Translations under genes and position numbers: made by a program
Notes under the pieces: model-generated
Seen by the model: only the letters and a program-made list of their open reading frames with translations
Told to the model about the DNA's origin: nothing
Database searches by the model: none
Assembly (NCBI GenBank): GCA_014529385.2
Contig: CM043963.1
Coordinates: forward strand, 66,568,895 to 66,632,894
Source: Adiantum capillus-veneris
Taxonomy: Eukaryota > Streptophyta > Polypodiopsida > Polypodiales > Pteridaceae
Direction: 5' to 3'
Length of the DNA: 64,000 nucleotides
In this document: positions 10,303 through 19,703 of the stretch, in pieces
Layout: every line of letters starts with the position of its first letter
How positions within the stretch are numbered: position 1 is the stretch's first letter

Positions 10303-10505
10303 AAGGACACTTTAAAGAAAAGAAAATGCTAAAGTGAAAGTAAAAGAGAAAAGAAACACCTCTTCGTAAAGACACAAAAGGTCTTTTGACTTTCCACCTT
10401 CATTTGTCTTTTCATTTCGTGAACTCACCCTTACTTATGCACTTAATATATTTTGAAAGAATTTATATTTTTATGAGATTGGGGAGACCTAATTGATGCT
10501 ATATG
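10303..10505. repeat. repeat X, copy 2 (LINE1 empty-site paralogue)
   Basis: It carries CACTTTAAAGA, GACTTTCCACCTT, TTTTCATTTC, CACCCTTA, TTATGCACTTAA, ATTTTGAAAGAA and GAGATTGGGGAGACCTAATT in unbroken order. In copy 1 the same series is interrupted by 5.4 kb of LINE1 between the TTTTGAAA and GAGAT blocks. Its own right end is cut by LINE2, whose 16-bp duplication TAATTGATGCTATATG occupies 10490-10505. Confidence 0.75.
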
Positions 10506-10849
10506 TTTTTTTTTCCCCAAAACTCACAATTGTGAGTGAATTATATTAATCAACCCAAAAAAATACAATGTCCTATCATGCTCGTGTTGAGCCATGATCT
10601 CATCCAGGGACCATAATTACATCGACAACGATCCCAACCAACTCACCCCCTTATCCTTGATACAAAAGGTCCATTATCATGTTCTTCTGAGATATTTTAA
10701 TTACCGATCGCCAATATTTTTTCCCATCCTCAGTATACCCTCTGCTATCAACAAGGCACAAGTAGTTCTAGACCAATCCTCCGAGTGTTGCTTGCCCCCG
10801 AGCGTCCAAATTAGCACTTTGCTTTCTTGTATAATTTATGCGAAACTTG

Positions 10850-13472
10850 TCACCTCAAGACCTCCTTCAAACACACGGCGGTTCCTTGTCTGCCATACAT
10901 TATGCAAGAAGAAGTACCTAACAATTTGAGTGCTGATGAGGATGGAAGGACCACCTGAATTCTTCCCTCCAAGGAATAGATCAGTCTTAAAGAAACCAAT
11001 TTTCGATGTTCTTTAGACCCATTTACATACTTTCCCTGCAAGGCCTTTGATAGTTCGGCAATCCATGAAGAGGTGGGCCAGATCTTCACTAGCCAACCTG
11101 CACCCCAAGCATCGATCTGACCCAATCCCTCTTTCCTGAATCTTCACCCCCGTCGGTAGAGCACCCCAAATTACCTTCCATAAAAATACCTTCACGTGCT
11201 GCGGAACCTTTGGCTTCCAGATGTTCTCCATTACTTGCTCCCACCTTTCCTCCAACCATTTTTTTTTTCCATATCTTGTTGAGGGGGCTAGACCAATTCT
11301 TCTTTTGCATCATTGTATGGTAAATGTCTTTCGGATGGGGTTTCCCTAAGAGACTGCTTCCGGGCCATTTCTAGGCGTTCCAATCAAACTCCGAATCATA
11401 GATAGGCATCACTATATTGTCAAGCTCTTTCCTCACTTTATGGACCAGCAAGACCTCCAAGCTATTTAATTGGAACTGGGTAACCAGGAGATCAATGGTT
11501 TTCAAACTCTTGTTGTCACTGTCCTAGAAGTGCCCTAGTCGATTTAGACCCTTATTATTCAGCTTCCTAGCTTTCTATATCCAATAGGGAATTTGTGGTG
11601 GATCTACAACTTTGGAAAGCTAGGGGGACCAATGCAAAATGGAGATCTTGAAGTATCTGATTTTTTCCCCCCACTTTAAGACTCTTGCTGCTATGTTGTA
11701 TTTTCTCACCAATTCTCCTGAGCTACCCCCCCAGTCTTAGGGTAGTCCACGTCGGGGCTAACAGCTTGTCATGAACCTTGACCCCTCTCCACTTTCTACC
11801 TTTGGAACCAAGTTGAGCTGCATCTATCATGTCTTTGATCATGATAGCCCAAACTTGATCCTGTTTAGCCAAGGAAACAATGAATTTGGTGCAGCAAGCT
11901 TCTGCGTGGGCCGCAGGGTTCAGAATTCCCAAGCCTCCTTGATTCATCGGCCGAGCAACCGATTCGCAATGGGCCCATTGCCATGGCCTGGAGGATTTCG
12001 TGTTGTTTTTCCATAAAAACCTTTTCACTGGTTTTAAGAACTCTTTCGAGTGACACTTAGCCATCTTTAGAAGCGGGCTAGTGAAGGTAATATAAGGAAG
12101 CATAAAGGCATTTATCGCTTTTATCCGACTTGGGAATGGGAGAAGAGCATACTCCCACCTACTCATTTTTGTTTTGATTTTTTATAGCACCCACTGAAAT
12201 CTTTGCTTGTGATTTACGTCCACCCTCAAGGGGGCTCCCAGATGTCTCAAGATATTCCCTTTTGTGACAATCTCCCCCTACTAGTCAGAAGGGTCAAATG
12301 AGTCATTTTTCGATAGGGAGATCAGCCTTGACTTCTCTATATTACATTGGGACCCCGAAGCTACTGACAATATTTGTACAATCTCCAGAGCTTTCCTGAT
12401 GACCTGGGGGCATGCCTTCAAGAAGAGGAGAGAATCGTCTGCAAAAAGTTTTGCTAGGAGTTGGCTGTTTCCTGGCAAATCTAGGCCGTGCAACTCCCCT
12501 CGTCTGCACTAGCTTCGAGCATCATGATTAAAGGATGTGATCCTATGGCGAATAGCAGGGGGCCACAGAAAATCCCTGCTTAATAGACCTTTTGACCTCA
12601 AAAGAGCCCGCAATTCTATCGTTGAATAGGAGCTCTGACTGGCTCCCAGTACACTTACCAGTCAACATAAGCGCGGCCCAAAGCCCAAAGCTTCCATGAC
12701 GACTTCTATATATGTCCATGTTATTCTGTCATAAGCCTTATCTAGGTCCAACTGTAGCAGTACACACTCCTACTTTGTGGCATTTGCGTACTCGATGCCC
12801 ACCATTGCTACCAAGATGTTATCGTAAATGGACCTTCCTTTGATGAACCCATGCTGATGGGGAGAGATGATCTTGGTTAGCACGGGGGCTAGTATGAGGG
12901 CTACAACTTTAGCAATAATTTTGTAGGCCACCAACATCATCATTATAGGTCGCAGTGTTGCAGTTGAGAACAACAGCTCTGTTTGGGGATGGGTTTGATA
13001 AGCCCTCTCTTTACACTTATCTCCAACGACCCTTCGACAATGGCTTTATTGGCCAACCTTGTGATTGGGACCTTGAGATCGTCCCAAAATTCTCTATAGA
13101 ATTCCACCTTCATCCCATCCCAACCAGGGGATTTTTCCTTGCCAAGGGCTTGCAGTGCTAGTGAACATTCATCCTCGGAAAATGCCCTTTCCAAGAAATT
13201 AGCTTCCGAGTGGGGAATCTTCTTTTTGACTCTCTCAAGTAAGAACCCTCTAGCTTCTTCCACTTCTTGGGACGGAGTCTCTGGACGTCCAATGATTTGA
13301 CTAAGATAGTTCAGCATCAGTCGAACCATCTCATCTTGGTTATGAACTATTGTCCCTTTCTTATCATCGAGAGAGCCGACGTGGCCTCGGCTCTTCTTGA
13401 TTTTTAAAGCCCTAAAGAAATGCGCTTGATTAGAGGCTTCAGGTTGAAGGGCAGTCTCCCTGGAGAGAAGCC
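10850..13472 (-). pseudogene. LINE2 ORF2, reverse transcriptase to C-terminus
   Basis: Reading leftward: ALGKEKSPGWDGMKVEFY (13100s), YKIIAKVVALILAPVLTKII and HGFIKGRSIYDNILVAM (12800-12960), LDLDKAYDRI, then the catalytic motif LFADDSLLF (about 12430). The thumb/linker LPFPSRIKAINAFMLPYITF follows (12100), then the zf-RVT-like segment VPQHVKVFLWKVIWGALPTG with its Cys/His residues (11010-11260). The domains are those of plant L1 reverse transcriptases with a C-terminal zinc-binding module. Several frames are needed (12943-13497, 12770-12973, 12281-12493, 11723-12166, 11013-11255), so it is a pseudogene. Its upstream end is cut by the LTR element at 13473. Confidence 0.88.
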
Positions 13473-13636
13473 TGTTGGAGCTATATAGATAGCCCACACT
13501 TATGCTATATATAGCTAGGAGTCCCCACTATATATGTGTACTTAGTGTGTGTTCTATATACACTTTGGGGTTTGCAATCGTGTAGTCATCTATCTCTCTC
13601 TCTCCCTCCTCTCGTTGTCTCGTCTCCGGTTCAACA
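13473..13636 (+). repeat. 5' LTR of the small LTR element (164 bp)
   Basis: It begins TGTTGGAGCTATATAG and ends CCGGTTCAACA. The match to 16466-16628 shows only a few differences, such as ATAGATAGC against ATAGAGAGC. A TATATATAGC stretch could be the promoter. Confidence 0.93.
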
Positions 13637-13648
13637 TGGTATCAGAGC
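13637..13648 (+). promoter_or_regulatory. primer-binding site, initiator Met-tRNA
   Basis: TGGTATCAGAGC is the classic complement of the plant initiator Met-tRNA 3' end and starts at the first base after the LTR. It fixes the orientation of the element as plus. Confidence 0.9.
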
Positions 13649-15615
13649 GTCACCTTAAAAAGATAAGTTGTATTATTTTCCTATTTCTTATTGACGTATG
13701 CAGTTGTAGACTCATGAGCATGGCATCCTTAATAAGAACACGCTGTGATAACGAGAAAGCCACAGTCATGTGCACTACAGTGCTGCCTTGCAAGGAAGCA
13801 TGTGCTAAAGATCGAAAGCATGTGCTAAGGAGATCGTAAGCCCTCTCTTCCTCCATGCTTACGAAGTCTCCTATCATCCTGCTCCATGCTAACTGCAGAA
13901 TAAGCCTTTGAGGGCTTGCAAGTTACAACTACCTTGTGTTAATCATGATGATCCAATTAAGTGTCTCGGCAGCACACTTAAGCCAATCCTACGTAAGTCC
14001 ATAGGCATGCAAGAGAAAGGTTTTCGAGAAGGTCTATCGTCGTCGCAGCAGCATCTGCAGTAGCGCTTTTATTAGCTGCTACGTAATATAGTTCTCTTTT
14101 TAATTTGATGTTATTTTAAGCATCATCGCTATCATCGGCGTATTGAGCCTGGTGCTTTTTCAACTGTGGTGCTATTTTAATGACGGGAAGAAAACTACGA
14201 ATTTTTTTTTTTTTTAGTCATTCGATGCATCGCAGCATATTCTTTGCGCTTCAATCGGGATCTGCAGGCCATTACTACTTCAATTCGGGTCTGCGCTTCA
14301 ATCGGGTCTGCAGGCCATTATCTCTTGCCTTGCAAGGAAGCATGTGCTAAAGAGATACTCGAGTGAAAAGCTGATTGAAGCTGTTTGCGCTTTTGATCAT
14401 CCTCCACAAAGTTTGTCGCAAAAGGCGCTGTCTCAGCCTATTTTGTTTTCTTTTTGCGCAGTCGTGCTGTTTTTCTGATTAAGAGAGACTCATGCTACAC
14501 TGATTTGTTTAGCTGATTTGTCCAGGGTTTGTTTAGCGGCTGGGTGTAGTCCTGACGGCAAGACTTTACCTGACTTCGACGGCCATGGCAACTGCGTGCT
14601 CGTCAATAGAGTTGCAGCCTAGCCAGATCTGCAGGTGGTTGTTGAGGCCAACCTTTCATGTGATATAGATGGCGGCTGTGCTGGCACTATGAGTAAAGGT
14701 CTGCATAGAACTATGAGAAAAGCTGCTGCTGCGGGTGCGGATTCCTTCGACTTGGGAGATGATAGCTCCCTTCCTATCTCTCATGGACTTTATAAAACAC
14801 TGCAGTGTGCCTCATGGTCGCAAGAAGGCAAGAGATGGTTGGTCTGCAATAGGACATGGCGCTCATCTGCACGCAAGCTACTCTATTATTAATGAGATCT
14901 CACGTGCACTATGCATAACCTTGAGTTTATAAGCCCTGAGTCGCACGTGTGTAGGGAGGCGATTTGTAGAAGGCTTCAAGCTTTGTCTGGGCACAAAACA
15001 GAGACGTCACAGTGATGTCAGCTACGATGCCTCGCGACGTTGCCTACATCTGCCGGCCCCAATCGGCAACACACCGTAAAACATTGGTATTTTTACCTTG
15101 TTGTTTTATGCTACTTCAAGAAAATATAATGTTATTTAAGAGTTTGGTTGTAAGTAGCATTGCCAAAAAATTTTGGTATAGCACGAGTTACTTTTTTGTC
15201 TTTGATTACATCACCAACATGTGGTATTTATGTATAGCTTTACTCATAAGTATTAAATAGATATTTAGAGATCATTGCCACTGCTTCTAGCGTGAGACTT
15301 ACAAAGGCTGGCAGTATTACTTTAGCTCAAGGAAACTATGTCAAGCACTGCCGTCATTACAATCCAAAGATAGCATCATAATAGTCCAAAGATAACGTCA
15401 TAATAGTCCAAAGACAGCGTCCCATATTCAACACTCGTGAGCCAACTCCTGGATAGATAGAGCTATCTGTTTCAAATCTTGATCATATGGTTGCTGACTC
15501 ATTACTCGTAGAGTTATGTCACTTATATTTGGTCAATCGATAATTTTACATCATGATTTTACTAATACTTTCCTCGATGATGTGATAGATGATGGATGTG
15601 ACAGAGACCTTGTAT

Positions 15616-15763
15616 GTGTACTTGAGAGCTTGGTGCCTCGTACTCACCATTGGTGTTATGTTTGTGTACTTGAGAGCTCGGTGACTCGTACTTACCATTG
15701 GTATTATGTTTTATTTCGTCAGAGAGCTCGGTGCCTCATACTTACCATTGGTATTATGCTTAT
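15616..15763 (+). repeat. three tandem 48-50 bp units inside the small LTR element
   Basis: Units carry GTGTACTTGAGAGCT, CGGTGCCTCGTACT and ACCATTGGTATTATG. They start near 15616, 15664 and 15714, and a degenerate fourth may lie at 15827-15874. The repeats account for the short open frames there. Confidence 0.75.
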
Positions 15764-16465
15764 TTCGTCATATTTCAAGTGCAGATCTTATGGGCATCAA
15801 GGATGAGAAATGTGACAAAGTTTATGCGTACTTGGGAGCCTATTATCGTCCTCTTGATTGGTGCTATTGTTGTTATCGTCTTGTTGCACCATCGTCGTCA
15901 CTCGTGATGTGGTTTTTATTTTCTTATTGCACCCTCATCATCATTAGGGATTTGGCAGTTGTTATTATACAACAACATTGTTTCATATCATTTTTGTGTT
16001 GGCTTGTGTTTATCTGCACAGATGTACTACATTCTTGTTATATGTATATGTGTCATCATTATTTGTTTCTCTGTCATCTCTAGAGCGGCGTCGCGAACCG
16101 CCTCTAGGGACAATGTAATATGATTATTTCTAACCTTCACGTTTTGATATGTTTCTTGAGTTAGTGTTGTTCACAGGATAAAAGCCACATCAATCAGCAC
16201 GTACATGGGCTCAAAGATATTAAAGTTGATCAAAGATATTGAAGAATTTGCATCAATTCAATTGTATACATAGGGTTATTATACTTCCAAAGATGCTTAA
16301 GAGCGCACAATGTATATTATGGAGTGATGTAGCTCCTCAAAAATGAAATTTGTGAACTTTGATAATTGTTAATATAACAGTGCATGTATATGGTGCTGTG
16401 GGTTTTTCCCTTGTACCCCCAAGGGTTTTTTCATCCACAGTTAGGGACTCCTATTTGAGTGCGGG

Positions 16466-16628
16466 TGTTGGAGCTATATAGAGAGCCCACACTTATGCTA
16501 TATATAGCTAGGAGTCCCCACTATATATGTGTACTTAGTGTGTGTTCTATATACACTTTGGGGTTTGCAATCGTGGAGTCATCTATCTCTCTCTCTCCCT
16601 CCTCTCGTGTCTCGTCTCCGGTTCAACA
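16466..16628 (+). repeat. 3' LTR of the small LTR element (163 bp)
   Basis: The partner of 13473-13636. It is followed directly by the AAGCC duplication, after which the LINE2 sequence resumes. Confidence 0.93.
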
Positions 16629-16633
16629 AAGCC

Positions 16634-17620
16634 TTGCCTTTTTTATATCTTCTAATTGCTCATCAGCTAGGTTAGATTTGGCCTCAAGCCATCGTTTGTG
16701 CTCATCCTCAGGAGCAAGCCTCTTGGCTTTTATGGAGGTAAGCAACTGTACCTCCGCAGTAAGATGCTGCAGGTGTGCCTCCCTAACTTTCTTGATTCGG
16801 GGGCCCGAGGTTTTGATTGCTTTCTGAATGCTCCGAGCAAAGAGGTCCCCCGCCTTGTGTTTGTTGAGGTCGACATATTTTTTGAGCTTACCTGGTCCTT
16901 TCTTGGTTAGATTCCTGAAAAGAGGGTCTTTGAATAGGTGTGCCCCTGTTACTAACAGTTTTTTTCACCTCTTGGGGTCTGCTCCTCCCCTTTATTCTTC
17001 TTAAAATGTATGTGCAGAGGTATGTGATCTAAAAGGCTTTTTGTTGGGACTACCTTCATCTCCATCAACGATGGTATCCAGTCAGCTTGGTGTGAGGAAT
17101 AGCATCTGTCCAGCCTGGAGGCAGTGCGCGCATACTGGAGGCTTGTGTAGGTGAACCAGGCGTGTTGTTCCATGGGCCGATTTCCAATAAGTCGATCATC
17201 GCCCATTTTTCACACTGACTTTTCCATTTAGACCTTTCTGAGCTAGCCAGCATATTGGAGGATCCTGTTCTATCCCTGCTCTTTTCTACCGTATTGAAGT
17301 TCGCCAACCAACATCCATTCACCTTCAATAGGAGTATGTCTAAGATTCATCCATAGTTTATCTCTATCTTTTGCATTACAAGGGTTGTACACATTCACAA
17401 TGGTGAAGGGATGCCCTTCCCATCTGGTTCTAATCCCCAAGATTCTGACGGATGGGTGGTTTAGAACCAGCTTTGGCTCCAATTCTCTATCCACAATGCT
17501 GAGGACGCCACTGAAACCGTTACTTCCTTCTCCATAGAATACTAGTTTCTTTCCTAGCCCCTGATTTCTCTTGCTATGGGCATCTAAGTGGTGTTCCTGG
17601 ATGGCCCAACAATTGACTGC
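16634..17620 (-). pseudogene. LINE2 ORF2, endonuclease and linker part
   Basis: Minus-strand frames match the LINE1 endonuclease: LEPKLVLNHPSVRILGIR (17400s), TIVNVYNPCNAKDRDKLWM, then a region matching the DFNMVE block (here ELQYGRKE, broken) and DRCYSSHQADWIP. The catalytic end DHIPLHIHFKKN is at about 17000. A linker toward the reverse transcriptase (about 16640-16950) follows before the LTR element cuts in. Frames 17270-17494, 17065-17328 and 16952-17206 overlap, so frameshifts are present. It is the same gene as 10850-13472. Confidence 0.82.
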
Positions 17621-17768
17621 CTTGTCCTTTTTATTTCCTCCCAGAATAGGGTACTCTTCTTACGGGTTTTCAACCACTTTACGTTCCAAGATAGGATAGA
17701 GAGAGACTCCATCATTAATAAGGGGTTCATTGAGAAAGAGGAACGAATTCTTCAGCATCCGAATCATT

Positions 17769-17791
17769 CCCCCCCCCCCCCCCCCCCCCCC
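17769..17791. repeat. poly(C) run in LINE2
   Basis: An uninterrupted run of about 23 C (G on the LINE sense strand), lying between the ORF1 tail and the ORF2 start. Confidence 0.85.
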
Positions 17792-18202
17792 TCTCCTTGG
17801 TCTCAGGAGAATCAAGGGGTGCAAATTCTAGGAATTTCTTCTCCTGTAGTGCTGCAAATGGATTGTGCAGTGGGACTATAAACCCCCTCCTTTTAATGGG
17901 GTGGAAGACGGACTAGAACCTTTTACCTCAAGTGTTCTCACAACTTGAAGTACTCTGGAGTCTCTTGCCACTGCCTTCACCCTTTTGGCTCTTTTCAGAC
18001 CAGGGACTTGAACAACCGTCCCCGTTGTCACTGTCATAAATTTTGGGGTAGCCGCGGGAATAATGATCTTATTATTATTGCATGCACCTTCAGAAATTCT
18101 TTGTATGGGAATCGATTCCTCCCCGGTCTTTTCCTACATTTTCACATCCATCATACCTTCTTTATCCTTCTCTGCATTTGCTCCTTCATTACTCCCTCCT
18201 TG

Positions 18203-18476
18203 CTACTCCAACCCTTCCATCTGGGATTCCATTTCACTGGTGGCCTGTGCTGTCAGAGTTGCAGTACCCTTAGATTTTAAGGGGCAATCCTTGGCGAAGT
18301 GTCCAAAGTTGCTGCATTGAAAACATGCTCCAAAGTTGAGCGGAATAATAACAAGCCCAGCTCCGACATTGATTACCATGCTCTTAGGTGGCGTTTCAGA
18401 CACAACCCATCCTAGGTATGAAGAATAAGGGAGTGCCGAGTTGACTAGCGAGCATCCTGAGATTATCCCTAGTATT
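18203..18476 (-). pseudogene. LINE2 ORF1 fragment with CCHC knuckle
   Basis: The minus strand reads LASQLGTPLF (just inside the TSD), then KSMVINVGAGLVIIPLNFG and the knuckle CFQCSNFGHFAKDC. The same order occurs in LINE1 ORF1 (ASLGDPLFV, NLVVNVGEGLKIIPL, CFKCNKFGHFARAC). A stop (VVSE in one frame, V-stop-N in another) and a frameshift break it. The 5' part of ORF1 was never copied, because the element is truncated here. Confidence 0.82.
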
Positions 18477-18492
18477 TAATTGATGCTATATG

Positions 18493-19686
18493 CTAAGAAA
18501 ATGTCCATCAACTCTATGAAAATTTCAGTAAGATCTCTCAAAACTTAAAATTTGCTAAATTATCTCTTAATTTATGTTGAAGCAAATGAGTGATGCCTAG
18601 AGAAAAGGGCAATTACCATACATGTAAAATAGTGTGAGTACTTCTATGGAGTGCATTTATTTAATGAGCTTTTATTTTTGTGCTTTTTAAATGTTGCATT
18701 ATTTTTTGAGCTTTTTAGAGTTGTTTTCTATTGCAAATATACATGTTCTAAAGAATGTCCAAATGTGGGACAGGTGTCTAACCTCACTTCTATCTTATTG
18801 CAGATGTAGCGAGAACCACGAATAAATTGTCAATCTATGGGACAAAGCTAACTCGACTAGTGCATAGAGGCTATAAGAGGTTGTCAATCTCTCGGGAAAA
18901 CAACTAACAACTCGCATCTTACTCAAGCTACACTCAGGTGACTGAAAACACCAAAAGACAATTGCTCATCAGCAAACAAATCACATCCGTTATAGCATCA
19001 AATCACATCCAAACGTAACGCAACATCTAAGACAAGTTTATAAGACCCAAACACACATGCTTAAGGTCACAAATCTCACTTTAGGTTAAGTGCAGAAATC
19101 GCCATTATTAACAGCAGTGGATTTTTGACCTTGTCGTTTTCGACCCAGAATGCATCTAAATGCTTAGCAATGAATCCCCAATACCCCGCCTATGCTTAGT
19201 TTTCGATTTTGAAGTGCAAATTTCTACTTATGATGAATTAGGCCACGGGTCGACGACGCCAAAAGTTACAAAATACTCTGGACCGCTTACATCAATGCGT
19301 AGAGCTCTTACCTGCGGTTGCAATGCAACAAACACGATTGCAATGTGACAACCAGAGTGGGAGTAGAAAGCACGAGAAGGAGAGAGATGAGCGCCGTCAG
19401 CTCACGTTGTGTATTTCATTATCCAAAAACTTAAAAAATAACTTACAAAAATTGGCTTTTATACCTTAGCCAAGGTTTTTGGTGGTCAAAACTAATAATT
19501 TGGGAGCTCTATCTAAAGGTGTGTAATAATAGGTTGATACAATTTGGAAGCTTGTAGCCCCGGCTTATCAATTACAAAGATTTATCCAAAATATAGGAGT
19601 TACGATATTCTCGATTTATCAAAATAATAAGTGTTTTTACAATGAGAGCTCCAAAAAATGATATCCAGGTTAGCTTGTTGCTAACA
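18493..19686 (-). repeat. probable 3' LTR region of element E1; left edge not found
   Basis: The right edge is supported. On the minus strand a purine tract ending GGAGGGGGAGAA is followed by TGTTAGCAACAAGC, the expected start of an LTR. I could not find the matching CA-end to the left or a second copy of this LTR, so the extent is unknown. Around 19094-19116 there is a weak version of the palindromic motif found upstream of E1. No gene is visible. Confidence 0.45.
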
Positions 19687-19703
19687 TTCTCCCCCTCCTG
19701 GCC
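19687..19703 (-). promoter_or_regulatory. polypurine tract of E1
   Basis: The minus strand reads GGCCAGGAGGGGGAGAA immediately before a TG-start. The tract overlaps the last codons of the ORF (DDTGQEGENV). Such tracts prime plus-strand synthesis in LTR retroelements. Confidence 0.6.

Larger units (their letters stand above)
13473..16628 (+). mobile_element. non-autonomous LTR retrotransposon (TRIM/LARD-like), 3156 bp
   Basis: Two near-identical LTRs, TGTTGGAGC...TTCAACA (13473-13636 and 16466-16628), bound it, with a perfect 5-bp duplication AAGCC at 13468-13472 and 16629-16633. A primer-binding site for initiator Met-tRNA, TGGTATCAGAGC, follows the 5' LTR with no gap, as in Copia-type elements. 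The 2.8-kb interior has no open frame longer than about 125 codons and no gag, protease, polymerase or integrase motif that I recognise. It must depend on enzymes from another element. It splits LINE2 ORF2 between the endonuclease and the reverse transcriptase. Confidence 0.92.
10506..18476 (-). mobile_element. LINE2: 5'-truncated L1-type LINE interrupted by an LTR element
   Basis: It is flanked by the perfect 16-bp duplication TAATTGATGCTATATG at 10490-10505 and 18477-18492. On the minus strand it reads from the middle of ORF1 (DUF4283-like end at 18476), through the CCHC knuckle, endonuclease, reverse transcriptase and zf-RVT, to a poly(A), seen as a T-run at 10506-10514. Without the 3.16-kb insert at 13473-16628 it is about 4.8 kb, roughly 1.2 kb short at the 5' end. 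Unlike LINE1 it still has the catalytic reverse transcriptase block, although frames are broken. Confidence 0.9.

Noticed and set aside
15616-15874. Repeats considered as a CRISPR-like array
   Set aside because: Units are directly abutting, of unequal length and without distinct spacers, and the DNA is a plant retrotransposon.
15706-16083. 125-codon frame in the small LTR element as a gene
   Set aside because: It starts within tandem repeats, has no recognisable motif and is Cys/Leu-rich by composition. There is no support beyond being open.
19160-19348. Short plus-strand frames in 18.5-19.7 kb as host genes
   Set aside because: They lie in the probable LTR of E1 and show no motif or splice support.
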